DNA of 11,413 bases from Firmicutes bacterium CAG:646 (lineage in GTDB: Bacteria; Bacillota; Clostridia; Lachnospirales; Lachnospiraceae), in NCBI GenBank assembly GCA_000432335.1, contig HF995396.1, positions 275-11,687 of the forward strand, written 5' to 3'. The notes beneath the pieces are model-generated. The model saw only the letters and a list, made by a program, of their open reading frames with translations. It searched no databases and was not told the origin of the DNA. Shown here piece after piece: positions 1 to 5,650 of this stretch (the stretch's first letter is position 1; every line of letters starts with the position of its first letter). A program made the position numbers and the translations under genes.

Positions 1-68
1 AGTGTAGCACGCTTTGGAAGAAATGTCAACAATAGAGAGAAAAGAAAAAAGAAATTATACAAATTTAC

Positions 69-97
69 TTGAATCGACAAGAAAGGAAGGGTATACT
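69..97 (+). promoter_or_regulatory. Probable sigma-A promoter of the small Cys-rich gene
   Basis: A -35 element TTGAAT and a -10 element TATACT are separated by exactly 17 bases, and an A-rich stretch lies upstream that could act as an UP element. Transcription would start near base 104, leaving a leader of about 80 bases before the small Cys-rich gene. The first 68 bases of the window show no other supportable feature. The promoter is inferred from sequence match only. Confidence 0.6.
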
Positions 98-185
98 GAA
101 CAACAGAAGGGCAGGGAAGCAGAGAGTATTAAGTAGTTTGAGACAGCAAGGAAAATAGCGCAGAATAGTTTGTGGCGGAGGTTTT

Positions 186-389
186 ATGGGAGAAATCAGA
201 GAAGAAATTTTTTCGGGGTTTTGTATTGTCTGTAACAGAGGACAGACAGTTACCTGTGAATTTCAGGAGATACAGGGCAGATGGGAGCTGGAGGAAATTG
301 ACTGTGGATATGAAACTTGTATTCATAAGGGAAGTTGTCAGATAGGGACGCAGGTGAGGGCGTTTAGTTCACGAATTGTTCATAAATAA
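186..389 (+). CDS. Small six-cysteine protein of unknown function (67 aa)
   Basis: I do not recognise this protein as a named family. It is acidic in its first half and has six cysteines (residues 13, 16, 24, 40, 45 and 51): a CIVC pair near the start, then a core around GQTVTCEF, and DCGYETC followed by a further Cys in GSC. The even cysteine number and the CxxC pair suggest a metal or iron-sulfur site or disulfides. There is no signal peptide or membrane span, so it is probably cytoplasmic. The ATG follows GGAGG at 177-181 with a 4-base gap, and a good promoter lies about 90 bases upstream, which argues for a real gene despite its length. No terminator is obvious before the next gene, but that gene has its own candidate promoter. 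The function is unknown; the coding call itself is fairly secure. Confidence 0.7.
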   Translation: MGEIREEIFSGFCIVCNRGQTVTCEFQEIQGRWELEEIDCGYETCIHKGSCQIGTQVRAFSSRIVHK

Positions 390-403
390 TTCCCGCTCAA
401 ATG

Positions 404-432
404 TTGCCAGAGGAAGAGGTTTATGATAATAT
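404..432 (+). promoter_or_regulatory. Candidate promoter of the NlpC/P60 hydrolase gene
   Basis: TTGCCA (404-409) and TAATAT (427-432) are separated by 17 bases, about 100 bases ahead of the hydrolase start. The match is moderate, and other AT-rich hexamers nearby could serve instead, so the exact start site is uncertain. The rest of the 390-529 gap holds only a short inverted repeat and the ribosome site. Confidence 0.35.
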
Positions 433-498
433 GTTAAAGAAGTGAAAAATTTATTTCAATTATATTACGGATAACAAACGATTTCGTATAAGGAATGG

Positions 499-512
499 AG
501 AATAAGTATTCT
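499..512. repeat. Short inverted repeat in the hydrolase leader
   Basis: AGAATA and TATTCT form a perfect 6-base inverted repeat around AG, just upstream of the AAGGAG ribosome site (515-520). It could be a protein-binding half-site pair or a weak leader hairpin. The octamer TATAAGGA also occurs twice (487-494 and 512-519), the second copy containing the ribosome site. The role is not established. Confidence 0.3.
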
Positions 513-529
513 ATAAGGAGTAATCGAGT

Positions 530-1930
530 ATGAAGAAAAAAGTCCTTTGCTTGATTTTGGGATTGATTTTAACATTTTCTCAGGTGATGTCTGTAAGCGC
601 ATCTCAGAGAAAGCAGGAACTTCAGCAGGAAAAGGCTGCAGCCCAGAGTCAGTTGTCAGCAGAGAATTCCAAGATTGATAATCTGGAAGAGAAGAAGAAC
701 GCAATTATGGCAGAGATTGATCAGTTGGATCAGGATCTGGTGAATATTTTAGTACAGATCGATGTTCTGAAAGGGGAACTGGAAGCGAAAGAAGCAGAGA
801 TTGTTCAGACGCAGGAAGATCTTAAAGTGGCAGAGCAGGACAGAGACCAGCAGTATGAAGATATGAAGAAACGTATTCAGTATCTCTATGAGAATGGGGG
901 AAATGATGCGTGGGCGCAGATGCTTCTTCAGGCGGAAGATCTGCCAAGTCTTTTGAATCAGGCAGAGTATGTTCAGAAGATGTATGACAGTGACCGGAAG
1001 AGTCTGGAAGCGTTTAAAGAGACCGTTCAGGAAGTGGCAGATCTGGGAGATCGGCTGGAGACGGAGAAGGCAGATCTGGAAGTGATGCAGCGGGAATATG
1101 AGAATCAGCAGGCAGATCTGGAGAGACAGCTTACCGATAAGAAAGCTACTTCCAGCGACTATGAGGCGCAGATTGCCAATGCAGAAAGTCAGGCGGCTGA
1201 ACTGGTATCCCTGATTAACAAGCAGAATGCAGAGATCCGTCAGATTGAAGAAGAAGAAAAGAAAGCGGCAGAAGAGGCAGCTCGCAAAGCGGCGGAAGAA
1301 GCGGCTAAGAAGGCTGCGGCTGAGGAAGCAGCTAAGAAAGCAGCAGCGGAAGAGGCAGAGAAGCAGCAGACAGCAAACAGTAATAAACCATCTGCTTCTA
1401 CAGGAAATGGATCTTCCCAGAAACCTCAGTCCGGTAATCAGAGTGGAAATACCAATACAAATAACAATAACAGCAACAATAATACAAACAACAATAATAA
1501 TCAGGGAAATGATACTCAGAAAGAGGACAACTCTTCCAAAGACGAGTCGGCAGGCTCTAATGTTCCGTACAATCCTACAGGAGCAGCGGTTGTGAACTAT
1601 GCATGTCAGTTCGTGGGTAATCCTTATGTGTACGGTGGAAACAGTTTGACCAATGGAACAGATTGTTCTGGATTTATTAAGCTGGTATATGGGCATTTTG
1701 GCGTGAGCCTTCCCCGCTCCTCAGGGGCTATGCAGTCGGTAGGACGGGCAGTTCCATATTCTCAGGCGATGCCGGGGGATATCATCTGCTATTCCGGTCA
1801 TGTAGCTCTCTACATGGGCGGCGGTCAGATTGTGCATGCAAGTAATTCTGCGCCGTATCCGAAGGGTGGAATTAAGATCAGTCCGAATGCGGCATACCAA
1901 ACGATTTTGACGGTAAGGCGTGTTCTGTAA
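530..1930 (+). CDS. Secreted coiled-coil NlpC/P60 peptidoglycan hydrolase (PcsB-like architecture)
   Basis: This is a predicted cell-wall endopeptidase that cleaves peptide stems of peptidoglycan. Residues 1-24 form a signal peptide (KKK, hydrophobic core, VSA cleavage site). Residues about 25-240 are a heptad-rich coiled coil like the PcsB/CwlO-type regulatory domain, usually held by an FtsEX-type partner in related systems. Residues about 240-280 are a Lys/Ala/Glu-repeat helix, about 282-345 a disordered Asn/Ser/Gln linker, and about 349-466 the NlpC/P60 domain. The catalytic Cys is C379 in TDCSGF, and the His is most likely H424 in SGHVALYMG; H436 in IVHASN is the third conserved polar position. 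The start has AAGGAG 9 bases upstream. The domain is complete and the catalytic residues are present, so it should be active. The gene is probably monocistronic, because a terminator follows. The coiled coil suggests an inactive resting state, which is inference from PcsB. Confidence 0.92.
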   Translation: MKKKVLCLILGLILTFSQVMSVSASQRKQELQQEKAAAQSQLSAENSKIDNLEEKKNAIMAEIDQLDQDLVNILVQIDVLKGELEAKEAEIVQTQEDLKVAEQDRDQQYEDMKKRIQYLYENGGNDAWAQMLLQAEDLPSLLNQAEYVQKMYDSDRKSLEAFKETVQEVADLGDRLETEKADLEVMQREYENQQADLERQLTDKKATSSDYEAQIANAESQAAELVSLINKQNAEIRQIEEEEKKAAEEAARKAAEEAAKKAAAEEAAKKAAAEEAEKQQTANSNKPSASTGNGSSQKPQSGNQSGNTNTNNNNSNNNTNNNNNQGNDTQKEDNSSKDESAGSNVPYNPTGAAVVNYACQFVGNPYVYGGNSLTNGTDCSGFIKLVYGHFGVSLPRSSGAMQSVGRAVPYSQAMPGDIICYSGHVALYMGGGQIVHASNSAPYPKGGIKISPNAAYQTILTVRRVL

Positions 1931-1948
1931 AAAATAACAAAATATGAG

Positions 1949-2000
1949 AGACTGTTGTATTTAGTCATTTTGAGAAATGTCTGGTACAGCAGTCTTTTTT
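1949..2000 (+). terminator. Intrinsic terminator after the NlpC/P60 gene
   Basis: An 11-base stem, AGACTGTTGTA paired with TACAGCAGTCT (one G-U wobble at RNA level), is followed by a run of six T (1995-2000). The 25-base loop contains a second small stem, CATTT with AAATG (1966-1970, 1975-1979). It lies only 18 bases before the yqeC start, and no promoter is evident in between. Confidence 0.85.
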
Positions 2001-2018
2001 GGTGAAAGTAGGTAAAAA

Positions 2019-2708
2019 ATGGAAAGAAACAAATTGCTGCCATTCTCTTTTTTGGGAAAAACCGGGAAGGTGATTTCTCTGGTGGGAGCAGGAGGGAAAA
2101 CCACCTGGCTGTATCGTATGGCTTCTTTTTACAGCGCCAGAGGGGTGAGGGTTTTCGTGACAACCACCACATACATGATGGAACCGGAGGAGAAATATCG
2201 GGCGCATAATATAGAAGAAGCGGAGCGCATCTGGGCTGAGGGAAGGTATGTAGTTGCGGGAAAATCAGCACAGGGAGGAAAGATAACGAAGCTGGATCAG
2301 GGAGAATTGGAAGAATATGAAAAAAGATCACAGGTTGTCTTGATCGAGGCAGACGGCGCCAAAAGAATGCCCTGCAAAGTACCTGCAGATCATGAACCGG
2401 TAATTTTGCCGGAATGTGATGTGGTAGTAGGCGTCATGGGGATGGACAGTCTGGGCAAACCTCTGGAGGAGGTTTGTTTCCGGGTGGAATATGCAGAAAA
2501 ACTGCTGAAAAAGCGCAGAGATGAGATTTTGACAGTGGAAGATCTGGGAAAAATTCTGGTATCGGAGCAGGGAACCAGAAAAGATACAAAAGGAAGAGAG
2601 TACTGCGTCATTTTAAATAAATGCAATGACAGAAAACGGCGGGAAGCGGCGGAGAAAATTGCGGAGTATTTGAAAAAAGAAGGAATTTGCTCAGTGGCGA
2701 TTGTATGA
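2019..2708 (+). CDS. yqeC: YqeC, putative selenium-dependent hydroxylase accessory protein
   Basis: YqeC-family P-loop proteins occur with selenium-dependent molybdenum hydroxylases and are thought to help mature their cofactor; the exact reaction is not settled. Visible here are a Walker A loop, GAGGKTT (residues 23-29), a VTTTTYM segment near 47-53, the family block IEADGAKRMPCKVP (109-122) with E110 and D112, and GVMGMDSLGKPLEE (137-150). A late NKCN at 200-203 sits where NKxD-type base-specificity motifs occur in G proteins, with Asn in the Asp position. The length of 229 aa is normal. The ribosome site is weak (AGGT, 5-6 bases before ATG). The gene overlaps or abuts yqeB and probably shares its transcript. 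No promoter is seen between the upstream terminator and this start, so expression may depend on read-through. Confidence 0.9.
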   Translation: MERNKLLPFSFLGKTGKVISLVGAGGKTTWLYRMASFYSARGVRVFVTTTTYMMEPEEKYRAHNIEEAERIWAEGRYVVAGKSAQGGKITKLDQGELEEYEKRSQVVLIEADGAKRMPCKVPADHEPVILPECDVVVGVMGMDSLGKPLEEVCFRVEYAEKLLKKRRDEILTVEDLGKILVSEQGTRKDTKGREYCVILNKCNDRKRREAAEKIAEYLKKEGICSVAIV

Positions 2709-2734
2709 AAAAGTGCGGAAAGGTGGAAGAGAGA

Positions 2735-3574
2735 ATGGATAGATTACTGCTTGTGGTGCGGGGTGGAGGAGATCTGGCAACGGGAACGGTGCATCGTCTG
2801 TGGTCGGCGGGATTTTCGGTGGTTGTTTTGGAGGCGGAACGCCCGGCGGCGATTCGGCGGCAGGTTTCGCTGTGCGAAGCAGTATATGAGGGAGAAGCTG
2901 TAGTAGAAGGAATGAGAGGTGTTCTGGTGCAGGAGCCCGAGGATGTTTTTTCAATTCTTGACAGAGGGGAGGTTCCGGTGGTGATAGATCCCCGGGGAGA
3001 GTGTATCGGTCGACTGAAACCGGATGTGGTGATCGATGGGATTCTTGCAAAGAAGAATCTGGGAACCCATCGGGGGATGGCGCCCCTTACTATTGCTCTG
3101 GGTCCTGGATTTTGCGCGGGAGAAGATGTGGATGTGGTGATTGAAACGAAGAGAGGACATAATCTCGGTCGGGTAATCCGAGAAGGAAGAGCGATTCCGA
3201 ATACGGGAATACCGGGAAATATCGGAGGATATACGGCGCAGAGAGTACTATATGCTTCGGAGGATGGTGTTTTGAAGACAATCAGGAAGATTGGAGATCT
3301 GGTGAAGCAGGGAGAACCAATCGCGGAGATTTGGACAAAGGAAGGGAAAGCGCTGGTGGAGGCGTCTCTGGATGGAATCATCCGTGGGCTGATCCGGGAT
3401 GGCTTTTCGGTGACGAAGGGATTTAAGATCGCAGATATTGATCCAAGACGGGAAGAACTGGAGAATTGCTTCACTATTTCTGACAAGGCGAGATGCATCG
3501 GCGGAAGTGTTTTGGAAGTGGTGTGTTCGTATTGGCAGAAGAGCGAGAGAAAAGGTGAAAGGAGACAGGGATGA
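2735..3574 (+). CDS. yqeB: YqeB, selenium-dependent molybdenum cofactor biosynthesis protein
   Basis: YqeB-family proteins accompany selenium-dependent molybdenum hydroxylases such as xanthine dehydrogenase relatives and are assigned to cofactor maturation. The protein opens with a Rossmann-type LLVVRGGGDLATG (GGGDLATG at 10-17) typical of the family and carries VIDPRGECIGRLKPDVVID, GTHRGMAPLTIALGPGF and NTGIPGNIGGYTAQRVL blocks; the last third resembles a small beta-rich lobe (DLVKQGEPIAEI, LDGIIRGLIRDGFSV). I chose the ATG at 2735 because AGGTGG lies 8 bases upstream and because homologues begin just before the glycine loop. An alternative ATG at 2705 would overlap the yqeC stop as ATGA and add 10 residues. 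The stop overlaps the next start, so translation of the three genes is probably coupled. The cysteine in ALGPGFCAGEDV is a possible ligand. Confidence 0.9.
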   Translation: MDRLLLVVRGGGDLATGTVHRLWSAGFSVVVLEAERPAAIRRQVSLCEAVYEGEAVVEGMRGVLVQEPEDVFSILDRGEVPVVIDPRGECIGRLKPDVVIDGILAKKNLGTHRGMAPLTIALGPGFCAGEDVDVVIETKRGHNLGRVIREGRAIPNTGIPGNIGGYTAQRVLYASEDGVLKTIRKIGDLVKQGEPIAEIWTKEGKALVEASLDGIIRGLIRDGFSVTKGFKIADIDPRREELENCFTISDKARCIGGSVLEVVCSYWQKSERKGERRQG

Positions 3575-4662
3575 AGGTTATCAGACCGGCTTTTTGGAGA
3601 AAATTTCGGTGTATCGGAGGCAAATGTACCGATAATTGTTGTGTGGGCTGGGAAATTTGTATTGACAGAGAGACGTGGGAAAAGTATCAGAAGCTTCCGG
3701 GAGAATTGGGAGAGAAGCTGCGCAGGGAGATAAAAATAGAAGACGGAGAAATTTCTTTTCGGATGAAGGGAGAACGCTGTCCTTTTTTGAATGAAGAAAA
3801 TCTTTGTGAATTGATCTGCCGGTTAGGAGAAAAATCTCTGTGTGAGATCTGTAAAGAACATCCCCGGTTTTATGCATGGATGGGAGAATGGAAAGAAGCG
3901 GGGTTGGGGCTTTGCTGCGAGGAAGCAGTGCGTCTGTTGCTGGAAAATCAGGAAAAGTTGGAATTTGAAACGGTATGGGAGGAAGGGGAAGAGACAGAAG
4001 TGGATTTTCCCTGGATTCGTCCGTTGTGGGAAGCCAGAGAAGCGCTTTTTACCTGTTTGCAGGACAGAAGGATTTCGTTTTCTTGTCGGATGGAAAGAGC
4101 GCTTCTTCTGGGAGAAAGGCTGCAGGAATGTATGGACTGGGAAGATCAGGAAGGATTTTCTCTTGAACTGAAAAGAGCAAAAGAAACGTGGAGGAAAGAA
4201 GAAGGAGAAAGGGTTTTTTGTGAGGAACAGAGCTGGCTTGCTGGATATGAAAAAATATTGCGGATTTTGGGAAAGATGGAAGTAATGGATGAACGCTGGA
4301 CGGAACATTTGGAAAGAATCCGGGAGAATCTTCCTGCCCTTTATAGGAAGCGGAAGAAATTTGAGTTCATGGAAATGGCATGGAGTTATGAATGGGAACA
4401 TCTGGCGGTGTATATTCTTTTTCGCTATTTTCTCAAAGGGGCAGAGGATGGAGACGTTCTTTCAAAGGTGCGGATGGCGGCAGCAGGCTGCGGTGTGGTG
4501 CGGCTTTTGCATCTGGACACCTGGGTGAGAACAGGGGAACTTTCTTTGTGGGACAGAATCTGTAATATCAAAGCATACTCAAAAGAACTGGAATACAGTG
4601 AGGAAAATCTGGAAATGTGGATGGATTTTCTGTGGGGAGAGGTTGAAGAACCGAGAGAATGA
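3571..4662 (+). CDS. fliB: FliB-family (flagellin-type) lysine N-methylase, Cys-rich
   Basis: FliB enzymes methylate surface lysines of flagellin in Salmonella and are reported to be iron-sulfur proteins. The N-terminal cysteine cluster C14-x4-C19-x3-C23-C24 (in FRCIGGKCTDNCCVGW) is followed by C30, then CPFL at 70-73, C79, C83, C91 and C94 (LCEICKEHPRFY); these are the family hallmarks and probable cluster ligands. The remaining 260 residues are helical and less conserved, rich in Glu, Trp and Arg. The length of 363 aa is slightly below that of Salmonella FliB. The start is firm: AAGGAG lies 6 bases upstream and ATGA overlaps the yqeB stop. No flagellar gene is nearby, so flagellin may not be the substrate; many non-motile gut Clostridia carry relatives. 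The family call is strong, the substrate is open. Confidence 0.85.
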   Translation: MKVIRPAFWRKFRCIGGKCTDNCCVGWEICIDRETWEKYQKLPGELGEKLRREIKIEDGEISFRMKGERCPFLNEENLCELICRLGEKSLCEICKEHPRFYAWMGEWKEAGLGLCCEEAVRLLLENQEKLEFETVWEEGEETEVDFPWIRPLWEAREALFTCLQDRRISFSCRMERALLLGERLQECMDWEDQEGFSLELKRAKETWRKEEGERVFCEEQSWLAGYEKILRILGKMEVMDERWTEHLERIRENLPALYRKRKKFEFMEMAWSYEWEHLAVYILFRYFLKGAEDGDVLSKVRMAAAGCGVVRLLHLDTWVRTGELSLWDRICNIKAYSKELEYSEENLEMWMDFLWGEVEEPRE

Positions 4663-4715
4663 AAAAATAAAAATGAGACTGCCGTAAAAGATCTTATGTC
4701 TGATGCGGCAGTCTC
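4662..4715 (-). terminator. Terminator of the metalloregulator gene, shared with the end of fliB
   Basis: A perfect 10-base stem, GAGACTGCCG with CGGCAGTCTC (4675-4684 and 4706-4715), has a 21-base loop. On the minus strand the hairpin is followed by ATTTTTATTTTTT, a proper U tract, so it terminates the metalloregulator transcript. On the plus strand only GTAGATTA follows, so it would stop fliB transcripts poorly, although it is the only hairpin available to them before the convergent gene. Confidence 0.85.
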
Positions 4716-4729
4716 GTAGATTAAGATGC

Positions 4730-5098
4730 TTATTGTTGTTCGGCAACATGCTTTTTGATAGCTTCAAAAGTTTCGGGGCTGAGTACGTGCTCCATCTTGC
4801 AAGCGTCCTGGGAGGCAATCTCTTTGGAGACGCCCAAATGGATCAGCCATTGGGATAAAAGCGTATGGCGCTCATACATAGTATCGGCAATTTTTTGTCC
4901 TGCCGGCGTCAGAGAAATGTGTCCGTCGCTGTCCATGAGAATATAGCCGTTTTCCCGGAGATTTTTCATGGCAACGCTGACGCTGGGTTTGGAAACTTCT
5001 AATTCGTTAGCGATGTCGATGGAACGCACATAAGCCTGTCTGAGACCGATCATAAGAATGGCCTCGAGATAATTTTCTGCGGATTCGTGTATTTTCAT
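4730..5098 (-). CDS. DtxR/MntR-family metal-dependent transcriptional regulator (short form)
   Basis: This is a predicted cytoplasmic dimeric repressor that binds DNA when loaded with Fe(II) or Mn(II). The N-terminal winged helix covers residues about 5-65, with the recognition region IANELEVSKPSVSVAMKNL (29-47) and the wing around DSDGHISLTPAG. The dimer domain holds H78 in YERHTLL and a C100-x2-E103-H104 block (DACKMEHVLS). That block matches the Cys-x-x-Glu-His metal site of DtxR/IdeR more than the Glu-x-x-Glu-His of Bacillus MntR, yet the protein has 122 aa and lacks the SH3-like domain, like MntR. N9 sits where MntR has Asp8, and E12 matches its Glu11. The gene follows the tRNA cluster on the same strand with a 52-base gap and no clear promoter of its own. 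The target genes are not in the window. Confidence 0.88.
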   Translation of the reverse strand: MKIHESAENYLEAILMIGLRQAYVRSIDIANELEVSKPSVSVAMKNLRENGYILMDSDGHISLTPAGQKIADTMYERHTLLSQWLIHLGVSKEIASQDACKMEHVLSPETFEAIKKHVAEQQ

Positions 5099-5102
5099 AA
5101 GA

Positions 5103-5118
5103 TTATTACCTTATTACC
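5103..5118 (-). repeat. Tandem 8-base repeat in the metalloregulator ribosome-binding region
   Basis: On the minus strand GGTAATAA occurs twice in direct tandem, ending 4 bases before the metalloregulator ATG. Each unit carries a partial ribosome site (AAGG or AGGT), so two alternative Shine-Dalgarno positions exist, about 10 and 18 bases from the start. It could tune initiation, form a binding site for a regulator, or be chance. Confidence 0.5.
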
Positions 5119-5150
5119 TTTCTTTATGTTTGGTTTTTGGGTACAAAAAA

Positions 5151-5222
5151 AGCACGAGACGGGATTCGAACCCGCGACCCTCGCCTTGGCAAGGCGATAC
5201 TCCACCACTGAGCCACTCGTGC
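5151..5222 (-). tRNA. tRNA-Gly(GCC)
   Basis: The reverse strand folds as a complete cloverleaf: acceptor GCACGAG pairs with CTCGTGC, the D arm is GGCTCAGTGGTGGAG, the anticodon stem CGCCT/AGGCG region holds loop TTGCCAA with anticodon GCC (plus-strand 5188-5190), and the T arm is GCGGGTTCGAATCCCGT. The discriminator is T, as in tRNA-Gly of many bacteria. CCA is not encoded; a run of T follows directly. The gene shares a transcript with the tRNA-Gly(TCC) gene 21 bases upstream. Confidence 0.95.
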
Positions 5223-5243
5223 ATAAATAAAATATTTGATTAA

Positions 5244-5314
5244 AGCGGGTGATGGGAATCGAACCCACGTATCCAGCTTGGAAGGCTGGTGTTCTACCAT
5301 TGAACTACACCCGC
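5244..5314 (-). tRNA. tRNA-Gly(TCC)
   Basis: The cloverleaf on the minus strand has acceptor GCGGGTG pairing with CACCCGC, D arm TAGTTCAATGGTAGAA, anticodon stem CCAGC/GCTGG around loop CTTCCAA (anticodon TCC, plus-strand 5280-5282) and T arm GTGGGTTCGATTCCCAT. The discriminator is T and no CCA is encoded. It lies about 30 bases after a fully consensus promoter and is the first gene after it. Confidence 0.95.
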
Positions 5315-5344
5315 AAGTGTTTTTCTTGCCTGACAACAAAATGT

Positions 5345-5373
5345 ATTATACATGAGGTTGTTCGGAATGTCAA
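5345..5373 (-). promoter_or_regulatory. Fully consensus sigma-A promoter for the two tRNA-Gly genes
   Basis: On the minus strand TTGACA and TATAAT are separated by exactly 17 bases, with TG directly before the -10. This is a perfect match to the housekeeping consensus. Transcription would start near 5338, about 24 bases before tRNA-Gly(TCC). It lies inside the tRNA cluster, between tRNA-Phe and the Gly pair, so the Gly tRNAs and perhaps the metalloregulator gain an extra start. Confidence 0.9.
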
Positions 5374-5413
5374 GAACTTTTTTGAACTTTTTTTGCTTTC
5401 CTTTTTCAGCAAA

Positions 5414-5486
<73 letters not shown>

Positions 5487-5499
5487 AAGCTCAAGATAA

Positions 5500-5528
5500 A
5501 TAATAGCATACGTCTCTGGAAATTGCAA
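5500..5528 (-). promoter_or_regulatory. Promoter of tRNA-Phe (and the tRNA cluster)
   Basis: On the minus strand TTGCAA and TATTAT are separated by 17 bases, with an extended -10 (TGC before TATTAT). The -10 lies 13 bases from the mature 5' end of tRNA-Phe, so the leader would be only a few bases. AT-rich sequence lies upstream. The 5529-5620 stretch beyond it shows no further feature. Confidence 0.8.
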
Positions 5529-5620
5529 TAGAAAATTTGGATTTTTTGAGAAATTCTGGATAAAGAACTTTTTAGAACAATAGAAAAGGAAAAATATCTG
5601 GGGAATGTAAGAAGAAAATA

Positions 5621-5650
5621 TTGAGTGTTGGTGGTTTTGTATGTTATACT
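5621..5650 (+). promoter_or_regulatory. Promoter of the sugar kinase operon
   Basis: TTGAGT (5621-5626) and TATACT (5645-5650) are spaced by 18 bases, and TGT before the -10 gives an extended -10 element. The start site would be near 5657, leaving a leader of about 47 bases with only a weak 5-base hairpin (TGGGA with TCCCA, 5662-5678). It diverges from the tRNA promoter. Confidence 0.65.

Noticed and set aside
373..392. Inverted repeat GAATTGTT / AATAATTC at the end of the small Cys-rich gene
   Set aside because: Imperfect, AT-only pairing, overlaps the stop codon and lacks a T tract, so not supported as a terminator.
432..448. Possible WalR-type site ahead of the wall hydrolase
   Set aside because: Only one half (TGTTAA) fits; the second half after 5 bases is TGAAAA. 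Too weak to claim.
1227..1595. Lys/Arg-rich plus-strand frame
   Set aside because: This is the shifted frame of the Lys/Ala/Glu repeats of the hydrolase, not a nucleic-acid-binding protein.
749..1696. Long minus-strand open frame opposite the NlpC/P60 gene
   Set aside because: Its Ile/Leu/Cys/Phe-rich low-complexity product is the complement of the coiled-coil and Asn-linker codons.
2608..3498. Long antisense open frame (about 296 codons) opposite yqeB
   Set aside because: It is opposite a gene with clear family motifs, has Ser/Pro/Arg-rich composition typical of antisense frames, and has no plausible ribosome site or domain.
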